In this document: piece after piece, positions 27,236 to 36,935 of the stretch | How the letters are laid out: every line of letters starts with the position of its first letter | Position numbering within the stretch: the stretch's first letter is position 1 | Assembly: GCA_017650905.1 (NCBI GenBank) | Contig: JAGCDZ010000095.1 | Location: 1-62,773 of the forward strand | Length of the DNA stretch: 62,773 nt | Reading direction: 5' to 3' | Origin: Prevotella sp. | Lineage (GTDB): Bacteria; Bacteroidota; Bacteroidia; Bacteroidales; Bacteroidaceae | Notes under the pieces: model-generated | The model's database searches: none | The model's input: the letters and a program-made list of their open reading frames with translations, nothing else | Told to the model about the DNA's origin: nothing | Translations under genes and position numbers: made by a program

Positions 27236-28507
27236 ATGAACGTTTTCCGATATCTCCGCAGTTCCTTCTCCGCACGACTCAGCCTGTGGGTGACAGGGTT
27301 TGTAACTGCCATTTTCGTGGTGGCGTTGACCCTGCTCTTCCGTTTCTCACTGGCAGTGGTCAAGGACGAGTCGCTTGAGCAAAACATGCAGGTGCTCGAG
27401 CATGCTGCGTTGCGGGTGGATCGGATACTTCATCGGACGGAGATGACGGCAAAGACGGCGAGTTGGATGATACGCCAGCATCTCGCTCAGACTACGATCG
27501 TACATGATCTGTGTCAGGAGGTGATGCAGTCGAATCCTTGGATTGACAGTTGCTATGTGATGCCAGTCAGTCAGTTGAAGGTTGAGACGGCTCGTTGGGA
27601 GGAACCTCTGTTGGATTCTGTTTCTGACAGTGTGGCACTGAGGCCGATGGTGATGACCTATTATTTGCCTATGTATGACGATCAGGGTGAGTCGTGTCTG
27701 ACACTCGCCATCGATGTGCAGATTGACTGGAGGGAGACTCATTCTGAGTTGACGACTCAGATTCCCTATGCACATTGTTTCCTGCAGGGTTTAGGCGGTC
27801 TCTACCGTCTGGAGACCAGCGGCTACCGGTCGCAACAAATTGATGGTACGAATACTTATCATTACTACCGTCCTTTCAGTAACACTGATTGGGGTATAGC
27901 GATGCTCTGTCCTGAGCGTGATATCATGGCCGACTACAACCGTTTGCAGACCATTGGAATCATTGTGATGGTGGTTGTTCTACTGTTGTTGCTCCTCATC
28001 TGCAGGCTTGTGATCGACCATAATCTTAAACCACTTGATCTCCTGTCATCAAAGGTGCGCCGTATCTCGCAGAACTATTTTGACGACCCTATCCCTGCTA
28101 ATAACCGTCAGGATGAAATCGGTGAACTGCAGCGAGGTTTTTCTTCCATGCAGCGGGCTTTGGTGAGTCATCTCACTGAGATGCACCAAAAGACGACCGA
28201 GTTGCAGGAGCGTAATCAGGCATTGCAGGTGGCTTATGAGCGGGGACGCGAGGATGAGCGCACCAAAACGGTATTCCTGAGTAGCATCTCCGAGCAGATT
28301 ATGGTGCCTGTGAACGAAATCTATGCTGCTACTGACCGTTTGAGTGTGCGTTATCAGAATTTCACGAAAGAAGAAATGAGTCAGTTGCAGCAGCAGATAA
28401 GTGCTCATAGTGACACTATCACAACCCTGATTGACCAGACATTGATTACCTCGCGGGGTGCGACGTCCTACAGTGATAATAATGATTCTAAAACGACTAC
28501 CCAATGA
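27236..28507 (+). CDS. Kinase-less membrane sensor, paralogue of the next gene
   Basis: 423 aa. Helix about 14-38, an extracytoplasmic Cache-like domain about 39-238 (ending TDWGIAMLCPERD), helix about 240-258, a HAMP linker about 260-312 (RQDEIGELQRGF), a coiled coil about 312-345, then a HisKA remnant. There, ISEQIMVPVN stands where the neighbour has MMHQIRTPLN, so Glu353 replaces His and Arg-Thr is lost. The protein ends about 60 residues later with no ATPase domain. It is therefore not a kinase by itself and may pair with the full-length paralogue. ATG 27236 was preferred to the upstream TTG at 27212. Its stop overlaps the next ATG by 4 bp (ATGA). Confidence 0.85.
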   Translation: MNVFRYLRSSFSARLSLWVTGFVTAIFVVALTLLFRFSLAVVKDESLEQNMQVLEHAALRVDRILHRTEMTAKTASWMIRQHLAQTTIVHDLCQEVMQSNPWIDSCYVMPVSQLKVETARWEEPLLDSVSDSVALRPMVMTYYLPMYDDQGESCLTLAIDVQIDWRETHSELTTQIPYAHCFLQGLGGLYRLETSGYRSQQIDGTNTYHYYRPFSNTDWGIAMLCPERDIMADYNRLQTIGIIVMVVVLLLLLLICRLVIDHNLKPLDLLSSKVRRISQNYFDDPIPANNRQDEIGELQRGFSSMQRALVSHLTEMHQKTTELQERNQALQVAYERGREDERTKTVFLSSISEQIMVPVNEIYAATDRLSVRYQNFTKEEMSQLQQQISAHSDTITTLIDQTLITSRGATSYSDNNDSKTTTQ

Positions 28508-30429
28508 AAAAATTGTGGAATTATATCCTACAACGGTTGTCGATTAAACTCGGTCTTGCCATCGTCTTGATTGTGACGGTGATTTTCATTATCTCCGTAG
28601 GCTTCCTTTTTGCTCTCTCCAAAGATTATGTCCGTCAAAGTGCTGTGGTGCGGGCAACTCAGATACTCGACAATACGGCCTTGCGCATCACTGATATTAT
28701 GGGTGAAGTGGAGACGGCCACCGACAATATAGCATGGTATGTGGATGGTTGTCAGGATCCGGATTCCCTCATTCGTGATACTCGTGAGATACTCCTCAAC
28801 AATCCTCATTTCCATAGTTGTTCCATTTCGATGGAACCCAATTACTTCAAGCGTTATGGTCGTTATTTCTCCATCTATTCCGTGCGGGATGCCGACTCTA
28901 TTAGTACGGCCCAGTATGGCAGCGATGATTTCCAGTATTTCCAGCTCGACTGGTATATGAAGCCTCAAGGTCTTCGTCAAGGCTGCTGGATAGATCCCTA
29001 TCTCAACACCAATCCTAATGCCAAGTATCAGACGGATGTCATCACCACCTATAGTCGTCCGCTTTTCGACCGCGACGGTCTGTTTATCGGGGTCATCGCT
29101 ATCGACCTGAAGTTGAAGTGGCTTTCGCAAGAGATAACCTCCGTTGCGCCCTATCCCAACTCGTCGAGTATCATTATAGGTAGCAAGGGCCAGTACCTTG
29201 TACATCCCGATACGTTGAAGCTTATTCGTCAGACTATCTTTTCCGATCCAGACCCAAAGGCTAGGGGAAAAGTAGATTCCTTGGGTAAAAAGATGATTGC
29301 CGGCGAGAGCGGTGTTTATCAGCTCGTGGTTGACGGCAACGATGCGCTAGTGCTCTATCGTCCTGTTGGCAAGGCTGATTGGAGCATGGCTATCGTCTGT
29401 CCTGAGGACGATGTGTACAGTGGCTACAACCGTTTGCTCTACAATGTGTGGCTCACTGTCTTCATTGGTCTGCTTGTTATCCTACTTTTCTGTTATCAAG
29501 CCATTGGTGGTGCCATATCTCCCCTCCATCTGCTGGCTCATCAGGCTCGTGATATTGCTGAGGGGCGCTATAGCAATCGTCTGCCCAAGACATCGCGCCG
29601 CGACACTATTGGACAGTTGCAGAACAGTTTCGTCGATATGCAACAGTCATTGTCGGATTATGTAAGTAACATACGATTGCTCAACGCCCAGATGGAGCAT
29701 CGCAATCATGAACTCCTCGCTGCCAACGAGAAGGCTCTTGAGGCCGACCGTAAGAAGACGGCCTTCTTACAAGATATGATGCACCAGATCCGGACGCCTC
29801 TCAATATCATTGGCGGTTTTTCACAAGTTCTTAATGATAGTTTCCACGAGATGCCTGCCGACGAGTCGAAAAATATCATCCAGATGATGGAGGAGAATGT
29901 GCGTAAGATCGTGCGCATTACGAGGATGCTTGTTGGCTTTGCATCCCCCAAAGGCCACCTGGCAATGACGAAGGATACTTTTAGTTGTAATGAATTATGC
30001 CGCGAGGTGGTAAGCAACTTCCGTCTTACCAGCCCCTATACTGTCAAGCTCCGTTTCGAGACCACGTTGCCCGACGACTTTATGATTTGTACCGACAAAC
30101 AGCGTGTAATACTTATCTTAGAGGAGTTGCTCGACAATGCGAACAAGTTTACTCACCAAGGTACTATCACCGTAGCTTGTAGTCAGCCTGACGACCAAAA
30201 GTTGGCTATCACCGTTAGCGACACGGGTATCGGTATTGCCGAGGCAGACCGTCAGATGATATTTTCACAGTTTGCTAAGGTCGATCTCTTTACCGAAGGC
30301 GTCGGTTTAGGCCTGCCTCTCAGCAAGCGGGCAGCTCAGCGCATCGGTGGTGATCTTGTGCTCGATTCCGAGAGTCGTGAAGGCGCCTCTTTTACTCTTA
30401 CCATACCGATATTAAAGTCAACAACATAA
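28504..30429 (+). CDS. Cache-HAMP sensor histidine kinase
   Basis: 641 aa. Helix about 17-37, a periplasmic double-Cache-like domain about 40-310 (WIDPYLNTN, TTYSRPLFDRDGLFIGVIAID, ADWSMAIVCPEDD), helix about 313-333, HAMP about 335-385, and a coiled coil. HisKA has His427 in MMHQIRTPLN, and the complete ATPase has N-box ELLDNANKFT, VSDTGIGI and GVGLGLPLSK. No response regulator is encoded nearby. It is a tandem paralogue of the preceding kinase-less sensor and 12 bp from the GH9 gene, which suggests it senses a sugar or the state of polysaccharide supply. That role is inference. Confidence 0.92.
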   Translation: MKKLWNYILQRLSIKLGLAIVLIVTVIFIISVGFLFALSKDYVRQSAVVRATQILDNTALRITDIMGEVETATDNIAWYVDGCQDPDSLIRDTREILLNNPHFHSCSISMEPNYFKRYGRYFSIYSVRDADSISTAQYGSDDFQYFQLDWYMKPQGLRQGCWIDPYLNTNPNAKYQTDVITTYSRPLFDRDGLFIGVIAIDLKLKWLSQEITSVAPYPNSSSIIIGSKGQYLVHPDTLKLIRQTIFSDPDPKARGKVDSLGKKMIAGESGVYQLVVDGNDALVLYRPVGKADWSMAIVCPEDDVYSGYNRLLYNVWLTVFIGLLVILLFCYQAIGGAISPLHLLAHQARDIAEGRYSNRLPKTSRRDTIGQLQNSFVDMQQSLSDYVSNIRLLNAQMEHRNHELLAANEKALEADRKKTAFLQDMMHQIRTPLNIIGGFSQVLNDSFHEMPADESKNIIQMMEENVRKIVRITRMLVGFASPKGHLAMTKDTFSCNELCREVVSNFRLTSPYTVKLRFETTLPDDFMICTDKQRVILILEELLDNANKFTHQGTITVACSQPDDQKLAITVSDTGIGIAEADRQMIFSQFAKVDLFTEGVGLGLPLSKRAAQRIGGDLVLDSESREGASFTLTIPILKSTT

Positions 30430-30441
30430 AAACATTGGAAA

Positions 30442-32976
30442 ATGAAAAAGTCAATATTTTTATTTACAGTTCTGCTGGCTATGCCGGCGATGAGTCAAGA
30501 CCTGCAACTTAACGATCGCGAGTATTTCGAGCGTCAGGGAGTCAACGTTTTGGTGTTCAGCAATAGTTTCAACGGCGGTTTCAACGATGAGAAGAACTCG
30601 GGCATTGAAATTATCCATCATGGTGTGCGCACCGTTCAGGGCGGCGCCGTGCGTCTGAACAACACCCCCGAGCAATGGGACCTCGTACCAAAGATGACCA
30701 ACCGTAAGGTGGACCGCGAGAAGGGTAGCATTGAAGTAGGCATGCGCTACGACGACTACGACTTCGATAGCCGTGTGGTAGTCACTGCCAAGGGCAAGGC
30801 CGTGGAGATAGCCGTCTATCTCGACAAACCCGTACCAGAGAAACTGGCGGGTGAGGCAGGTTTCAACATCGAGTTCCTGCCCTCGCAGTATTGGCTGAAG
30901 ACCTTCCTGATGGACGGTCGCCTGAACCGGTTCCCCCGTTATGCCACCAGTCAGACCATCACGCGTCCGAATAGTGAAAAGCCCCGTCAGTTCAAAGGCT
31001 TCAAGACTTACGATGATCGTGGCACCGACCGTTTCATTGACCCGCTGCCTTTAGAGACAGGTCATCAGCTCATCGTGGCTACCGATGATCCCTCGCGCAT
31101 GATTCGTATCAGCAGCGACGATGCTGAACTGAAACTCTATGACGGCCGCATGCTTGCCCAGAACGGTTGGTTTGTGCTGCGTAGCGTGTTGCCGAAGGGT
31201 AAGACGGGCAAGGTTGTCACCTGGATGGTAGAGCCCCACGCTATCCCCAATTGGATTCGTGAGCCTAACATTGGTTTTTCACAGATTGGCTATATCCCTG
31301 AGCAACCGAAGGTGGCCGTGATCGAGCTTGACAAAAACGACCGTATGTTACCGACGGCTACCCTCATGCGCATCAAGACCGACGGTACTACCGAACAGGC
31401 CTTCAAGGGCAATATTAAGGCGTGGGGACCTTATTTTAAGTATAATTATGTGAAGTTTGATTTCTCACAGGTGAAGGAACCTGGTGTCTATTTTATCCAA
31501 TACGGCAATACCAAGAGCAATGACTTCCTTATCGATGCCCATGTCTACGATAAGATTACCGATGCCACCACCGATGTGTGGGTACCTATCCACATGAACC
31601 ACATGTACGTGACCGAAGGTTATCGCACCTGGCACGGTGAACCGTTTAAGGAGGGTTATCTGCAGGCTCCTGAGAGCGATCACTTCGACCTGCATCGTCA
31701 AGGACCTTCTACCGACACGAAATATAAGCCTCTCGAACTCATCCCCGGCCTGAATGTCGGCGGCTTCTTTGATGCCGGTGACTTCGATATCGAGACGGGG
31801 TCGAATGTAAGCGTGGTGCAGAACTTCATCCGCACGTGGGAACTCTTCAAACCCCAGCGCGACGAGACCTTTGTCAGTCAGAAGCAGCGTTATGTAGATC
31901 TCCATCGTCCTGATGGCGTTCCCGATATCCTGCAGTTCATTGAGCATGGTACGCTGAACCTCGTGGCACAGGCCGAACAGATTGGTCATATGGCTTCGAC
32001 GCTTTCGAACTCTATCCTCGACAACTACCACCATTTGGGCGATGCTGCAAGCATCACCGACGGTCTGCATTATGACCCAAGTCTAAAGCCCTACGAGGTT
32101 TCTGCTGACGGCAAGCGCTCGGGAACGCCCGACGATATGTGGGCCTTCACTAACCGTAACCCAAGCCTTGACTTCCAGGCAGCCACCATGTTCGCCGCCG
32201 CCAGTCGTGCACTGAAGGGCTACAACGATGACTTGGCTCAGCGCGCCCTCACGCAGTCGAAACGACTGATGCAGGAGGCCACCGAACTGATGGCTCAGCG
32301 ACAGGCCAACAATCGCCAGATGAACAACCGTCGCAACAACCGCGGCGGCGACCTCGGCACAAACCTGCAGCTCTATGCCGCCACAAAGGAACAGCAGTAC
32401 CGTGACCGTTTCCTGGAGCAGATATGGCAGGCCCTCGACCGTAACGTCAACAACACCATGCAGACGGCCCTCGATGCTGTGCCCTACATGGATGCCGCCT
32501 ATAAGCAGCAGCTCCGTCCCTATGTTGAGAAATACAATAGCTATATCAAGGATTTCGATAAGCAGAATCCCTACGGCGTGCCCATCGGACTGGGTAACTG
32601 GGCGGGTGTGAATGCCGTTCTGAACTTCGGCATCACCGTGAATTACGCCCACATCTATTTCCCCGACATCATTGCGAAAGATGAGGTTTACCGCGTGAGC
32701 AACTGGCTCTATGGTTGTCATCCCTATCATAATTACTCGTTTGTTGCTGTGGTTGGTGCCACACGACCCAAGCAGGTGTTTTATGGAAACAATCGTGCCG
32801 ACTTCTCCGCTATCCCGGGCAATGTGGCACCTGGTCTGCTCTTCCGCAAGCCCGACCATTTCGAGAATTACGACGACTGGCCTTTCCTCTGGGGACAGAA
32901 CGAGGGCACTATCGCCGGCAATACACAGTATATCATCTTCGGCTCCGCGCTGAAAAACATTGTTTCACCAAAATAA
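30442..32976 (+). CDS. Glycoside hydrolase family 9 (beta-glucanase/cellulase)
   Basis: 844-aa secreted enzyme with signal peptide (about 1-19). Residues about 25-270 are a beta-rich region I cannot name, followed by an Ig-like CelD_N-type domain about 276-365 (IGFSQIGYIPEQPKVAV). The GH9 catalytic domain runs from about 375 to the end. Catalytic residues are visible as DAGD (444-447) and the terminal WGQNEGTIAGN, whose Glu is the expected acid. WLYGCHPYHNYSFVAVVG matches the family's substrate-side His/Arg region. An Asn/Arg-rich loop (NNRQMNNRRNNRGG, about 630-643) is inserted in the catalytic domain. It would cut beta-1,4-glucan or mixed-linkage glucan, or act as an exo-glucosidase. Codons are more G+C rich than in neighbours. 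Confidence 0.88.
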   Translation: MKKSIFLFTVLLAMPAMSQDLQLNDREYFERQGVNVLVFSNSFNGGFNDEKNSGIEIIHHGVRTVQGGAVRLNNTPEQWDLVPKMTNRKVDREKGSIEVGMRYDDYDFDSRVVVTAKGKAVEIAVYLDKPVPEKLAGEAGFNIEFLPSQYWLKTFLMDGRLNRFPRYATSQTITRPNSEKPRQFKGFKTYDDRGTDRFIDPLPLETGHQLIVATDDPSRMIRISSDDAELKLYDGRMLAQNGWFVLRSVLPKGKTGKVVTWMVEPHAIPNWIREPNIGFSQIGYIPEQPKVAVIELDKNDRMLPTATLMRIKTDGTTEQAFKGNIKAWGPYFKYNYVKFDFSQVKEPGVYFIQYGNTKSNDFLIDAHVYDKITDATTDVWVPIHMNHMYVTEGYRTWHGEPFKEGYLQAPESDHFDLHRQGPSTDTKYKPLELIPGLNVGGFFDAGDFDIETGSNVSVVQNFIRTWELFKPQRDETFVSQKQRYVDLHRPDGVPDILQFIEHGTLNLVAQAEQIGHMASTLSNSILDNYHHLGDAASITDGLHYDPSLKPYEVSADGKRSGTPDDMWAFTNRNPSLDFQAATMFAAASRALKGYNDDLAQRALTQSKRLMQEATELMAQRQANNRQMNNRRNNRGGDLGTNLQLYAATKEQQYRDRFLEQIWQALDRNVNNTMQTALDAVPYMDAAYKQQLRPYVEKYNSYIKDFDKQNPYGVPIGLGNWAGVNAVLNFGITVNYAHIYFPDIIAKDEVYRVSNWLYGCHPYHNYSFVAVVGATRPKQVFYGNNRADFSAIPGNVAPGLLFRKPDHFENYDDWPFLWGQNEGTIAGNTQYIIFGSALKNIVSPK

Positions 32977-32988
32977 TATCACGCAAAG

Positions 32989-35967
32989 ATGCAGAATCAT
33001 CAATTTGGAGTGCTTGGAAAACTCAGAATACTTGGAGTATTCGGATTCCTTCTCTTTCTGGTGGCATCAGCCGCCGCTCAGACCGACGATAACGAACCCC
33101 GTCGCCTCACCATCAGCGGTCAGGTCATAGATGCTGAGTTCCGCGAACCTATGGCGCAAGCTACAATCCAGTTATTTACCGTTACTGACTCGGTCTTCGT
33201 AGGTGGTACCGTCAGTGATAACCGTGGAAACTTCTCGGTAGAGGCGCCGAATAACGGTACCTTCCGTCTGAAGATCTCGTCGGTAGGCTTCCAACATATT
33301 GAGCGCGACGTCACCTTGCGTCGCAACCAGAACCAGGAACTCGGTACGCTGCTGATGTCGCCCGAAAGCATCATGTTGAAGGAGGCAGTCATCACCGGTC
33401 GCGCCGCACAGGTCATCGTCAAGAAGGACACGCTCGTATTCAACCCCGATGCCTACCGCACGCCTGAAGGTTCTGCCATCGAGGAATTGATCAAGCGTAT
33501 GCCCGGTGCCGAGGTCGACGAAGACGGTAACATCACCGTTAATGGCAAGGAGGTGAAGAAAATCCTCATCGACGGTAAAGAGTTTATGCTCGGCGATACA
33601 GAGACGGCGCTGAAAAACCTGCCTATCTCCATCATTCAGAACGTGAAGTTCTACGACCAGCAGAGCGATCAGGCCCGTATCACGGGTATTGAGGACGGCA
33701 ACAAAGAGACGGTGCTCGACTTCACCATCAAGAAGGGTATGAACCACGGCTACATGACCAACCTCGACCTGGCCGGTGGTACGCAACACCGCTATGCCTC
33801 ACGTGGTATGGCCTCGAGTTTTACCGACAACACCCGTATCATGGTTACCGGCAACTTCAACAATAAGGAGGAGAATGCTGGCTGGTGGAACCGTCGTGGA
33901 CTTAACAGCCGTAAGATGCTTGGTGCCAACCTTAACTACGACGATGGCGAAAAACTTAAGATTGACGGCAGTATCCGTTGGAACCACCGCGGCAGCGACA
34001 ATCTCAACGAGAACAGCAGCGAGAATTTCTACAGCGAGACCAACCGTACCTTCTCGAACTCGAATTCGAAGAGCCTCTCGCGCAACAATGGCTGGAATGG
34101 TAATATCCGCTTCGAGTGGAAGCCCGACACCCTCTCGAACATCCTGATCCGTGCCAACGGTAGTACCGGCACCAACGATGGTACGTCGACTTCGCTCTCG
34201 GCCACCTTCAATGCCGATCCCTATCTTTACGTCACCGATCCGCTCTCCGACGAGGCCAACGCTACCATGCGCGCCAGGAACCTCGCCGTGAACCGTAACC
34301 GTCAGGCGAGCCTCACCTACGGCGAGAACAAGAACTTCTGGGGTATGCTCCAGCTCTACCGCCGTCTGAATGCACGTGGCCGAAATGTCACGTTAAGATT
34401 CGAGGGCAGCATGGGCGATAACAAGAACAACAACGCCTCGAACAACGAGGTACATCTCTACCTTCTGAAGAACCAGGCTGGACAGGACTCCACCTACTTC
34501 ACCGCCCGCTACAACCTCACGCCCTCAGACAACAGCGGCTACGTGATCAACGCCCAGTATAGTGAGCCCCTCTGGAAGGGCGCCCATCTGCAGGCCAGCT
34601 ACGAGCTGCGCTATAACCAGAACAAGAGCGACCGCCAGACCTACGACTTCAGCCGCCTCCCGCAGAACCCCTTCGAGGGCATCCACCCCATCTACCGCGA
34701 GTGGGACCCCTGGCTTGGCGGCTTCTCTGACCAGTTCATGGCCGACCATCTCGACAAAAGCCTGAGCCGATTCTCCGAGTATAAGAACTACACGCACAAC
34801 ATCCGTCTCGTGCTCCGCTACTGGGAGGAGAAGTACGATTACAACGTGGGTATCCTCGTGCAGCCGCAGCACTCCAACTACATTCAGGACTACCGCGGCA
34901 TCTACGTCGACACCATCCGCAACGTCACCAACGTCGCCCCCACGCTCGACTTCCACTATAAGTTCTCCGATCAGCAGAATATCTGGTTCCACTACCGCGG
35001 CGACACACGTCAGCCCGATATCACCCAGCTGCTCGACATCACCGACGACTCCAACCCGCTCTACATCACGCAGGGTAACCCAGGACTGAAACCGCAGTTC
35101 ACCAACTCGCTGAATGTCTACTACAACAACTACATTCAGCGCCACAAGCGCTCCATCGTGGTCTACGCCAACTACTCGAACACGCGTAACTCCATCTCGA
35201 ACTTCGTGCGCTACAACCCCGAGACCGGTGGAAGCATCTCGCGGCCGGAGAACATCAACGGCAACTGGAACGTGAACGGCGGCTTCAACTTCAGCACCGC
35301 CCTCGACTCGGCTGCCCACTTCAATGTAGGTGCCGACACACGCGTGCGATATAATAATTATGTGAGCTACTACGCTGAGCATAACAAAGAGTCGCAGAAG
35401 AATTACACCCGCTCTACCAACCTGACCGAGCGTCTCACCGGTAGCTACCGCAACGACTGGCTCGAGCTCTCGCTCGACGGCTGGCTCAACTACCAGCACT
35501 CCCGCAACGAACTCCAGCCCTCAGCCGACCAGGATACCTGGCAGTTCAACTACGGTGGACAGGTGCTCGTGCGTCTGCCCCTCGACTTTGAGCTCTCCAC
35601 CAACATCCACGAGAACTCCCGCCGAGGCTACAACGACCCCTCGCAGAATACCAACGAGCTGATCTGGAACGGACAGATCTCCAAGTCGTTCCTCCAGAAT
35701 AAGTCGCTCATCGTGGCGCTCAACTTCTACGACCTGTTGCGTCAGCAGTCCAACTTCAGCGCCTGGGTCAACGCCACGGGCCGCGGCGAGTCGCGTTACA
35801 ATAGTATCAACTCCTACGCCATGCTCCATGTGCGTTACCGTCTGAACATGTTCGGCGGCAAGGTCGACACCGAAGGTCGCTACGACAAGAAATGGGGTAA
35901 CAACGACGGTGGTGGCGGTGGCAACCGTGGCGGTGGCAACCGTGGAGGCAACCGCGGCCGCAGATAA
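32989..35967 (+). CDS. TonB-receptor-like outer-membrane beta-barrel protein
   Basis: 992 aa. Signal peptide about 1-30, a carboxypeptidase-regulatory-like (CarboxypepD_reg) domain about 40-120, then a plug-like region about 125-250 (IEELIKRMPGAEVDEDGNITVNG, KKILIDGKEF). A large beta-barrel of the OMP_b-brl_3 type continues to about 970. The protein ends in a Gly/Arg/Asn tail (residues about 972-992, GGNRGGG repeats) after the barrel. It lies 12 bp after GH9 with no SusD partner, so it is not a classical SusCD pair. The cargo is unknown; position suggests glucan products. Codon use is strongly C-ending, unlike most of the window. Confidence 0.87.
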   Translation: MQNHQFGVLGKLRILGVFGFLLFLVASAAAQTDDNEPRRLTISGQVIDAEFREPMAQATIQLFTVTDSVFVGGTVSDNRGNFSVEAPNNGTFRLKISSVGFQHIERDVTLRRNQNQELGTLLMSPESIMLKEAVITGRAAQVIVKKDTLVFNPDAYRTPEGSAIEELIKRMPGAEVDEDGNITVNGKEVKKILIDGKEFMLGDTETALKNLPISIIQNVKFYDQQSDQARITGIEDGNKETVLDFTIKKGMNHGYMTNLDLAGGTQHRYASRGMASSFTDNTRIMVTGNFNNKEENAGWWNRRGLNSRKMLGANLNYDDGEKLKIDGSIRWNHRGSDNLNENSSENFYSETNRTFSNSNSKSLSRNNGWNGNIRFEWKPDTLSNILIRANGSTGTNDGTSTSLSATFNADPYLYVTDPLSDEANATMRARNLAVNRNRQASLTYGENKNFWGMLQLYRRLNARGRNVTLRFEGSMGDNKNNNASNNEVHLYLLKNQAGQDSTYFTARYNLTPSDNSGYVINAQYSEPLWKGAHLQASYELRYNQNKSDRQTYDFSRLPQNPFEGIHPIYREWDPWLGGFSDQFMADHLDKSLSRFSEYKNYTHNIRLVLRYWEEKYDYNVGILVQPQHSNYIQDYRGIYVDTIRNVTNVAPTLDFHYKFSDQQNIWFHYRGDTRQPDITQLLDITDDSNPLYITQGNPGLKPQFTNSLNVYYNNYIQRHKRSIVVYANYSNTRNSISNFVRYNPETGGSISRPENINGNWNVNGGFNFSTALDSAAHFNVGADTRVRYNNYVSYYAEHNKESQKNYTRSTNLTERLTGSYRNDWLELSLDGWLNYQHSRNELQPSADQDTWQFNYGGQVLVRLPLDFELSTNIHENSRRGYNDPSQNTNELIWNGQISKSFLQNKSLIVALNFYDLLRQQSNFSAWVNATGRGESRYNSINSYAMLHVRYRLNMFGGKVDTEGRYDKKWGNNDGGGGGNRGGGNRGGNRGRR

Positions 35968-36032
35968 ATATTTCTCAGCAAGCGCTCGAGCTTGCTCGCT
36001 TGCTACCAACGGGACGCAAGAACTCCTACTGT

Positions 36033-36092
36033 AACTCATCGGGGTCAGGGTATTCTGTGAATGTCACAGATTCTCCTGACCCCGATGAGTTT
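36033..36092. terminator. Long hairpin between convergent genes
   Basis: AACTCATCGGGGTCAGG (36033-36049) pairs perfectly with 36075-36091. Inside is a second stem TCTGTGA-atg-TCACAGA (36054-36070). Neither side has a long T-run (TTTA rightward). It lies between the barrel gene and the HU-HIG gene and may stop transcription from both sides, or protect 3' ends. Confidence 0.65.
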
Positions 36093-36113
36093 ATTCCCAA
36101 ATATTCTTTGTAA

Positions 36114-36782
36114 TCATTTCGATTTCGTTCTTACCCAAACTTTATGCGTGCGGTTTCCCCAGATGACGATGTCAGAATTGCCGTCGGCCACCAGTTGTCT
36201 AAGGTCTCTTGAGGCGCCGCTCATGGACAAGCCGGTTGCCGCAGCATAATCAGGTAACGTCATGAATCCTTGCTTGTCAATAATCTCATGGGCCTTTGCC
36301 AGACGCTCTTCGCGATTGTATTTGCTTTTGCTCTGAGGTACAACCTCTACGCCAGCACTTTCGAACTTCGCTACCCTGTTCATTTCTCTCAGCAGTTCCG
36401 GGTCGGGTCTGAAATTGATGCTTTTGACGCACACATGCCTGTATTTCAGCTTGGGATCGGCACCGTCATCCCACTCTTGTTGCTGCGCAATCTCTTCTTC
36501 TGAAGTCTTGGATGTATCGAATCCTAAGGACAGGGAGAATACCCCCAGTCCGTCAATCTTGATGTTGTGCCCTGCAGACATACCCGTCAGCATCTCATCC
36601 TTCAGCGCACTGAAGACGGTTCGGATGATTCCCTCGTTAAGGATTGCGGATAACTTGCACATGTGCTGGATGACCATATCATAGTCAAACAGCGAGAATC
36701 TCTGCATCTTTGGATAAATCACGGTCCTGCCCTCAGTCATTTCCCCTGGGAGTTCCTTTAAAATGTAATATGCCTTTGCCAT
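36114..36782 (-). CDS. HU-HIG family DNA-binding protein
   Basis: 222 aa. Residues about 1-130 are an HU-type fold of the variant common in Bacteroidota (MAKAYYILKELPGE start, MCKLSAILNEGIIRTVFSAL, then IKIDGLGVFSLSL in place of the usual HU GFGTF). Residues about 160-215 form a winged helix-turn-helix extension (REERLAKAHEIIDKQGFMTLPDYAAATGLS, RDLRQLVADG). This matches the HU domain fused to HTH (HU-HIG, PF18291 from memory). It probably binds DNA as a nucleoid or regulatory protein. The gene has an unusually long leader (about 270 nt) holding an exact 21-bp repeat array. Convergent with the barrel gene. Confidence 0.85.
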   Translation of the reverse strand: MAKAYYILKELPGEMTEGRTVIYPKMQRFSLFDYDMVIQHMCKLSAILNEGIIRTVFSALKDEMLTGMSAGHNIKIDGLGVFSLSLGFDTSKTSEEEIAQQQEWDDGADPKLKYRHVCVKSINFRPDPELLREMNRVAKFESAGVEVVPQSKSKYNREERLAKAHEIIDKQGFMTLPDYAAATGLSMSGASRDLRQLVADGNSDIVIWGNRTHKVWVRTKSK

Positions 36783-36935
36783 CTTCTTAATTGTTTTTAA
36801 TTGATTACAATTTTATTCTTTCCTGCTTTTTGTTTTTTTTCTTCGCTTCTTATCTTTCCGATCTTCTTTGTAATTATTTCCAGTCTTAACAATGAAAGAT
36901 TTTACTCTTAATGGAAAAAGTCATGGATCTTAACG

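Noticed and set aside
34525-35499. 324-aa minus-strand open frame inside the barrel gene
   Set aside because: It is Val-rich with no domain, antisense to a clear outer-membrane protein, and arises from the C-ending codon bias of that gene.
30400-36000. Horizontally acquired island
   Set aside because: Codon use is more G+C rich here, but no integrase, repeats or tRNA border it, and the genes suit the organism's lifestyle. High expression is an equal explanation.
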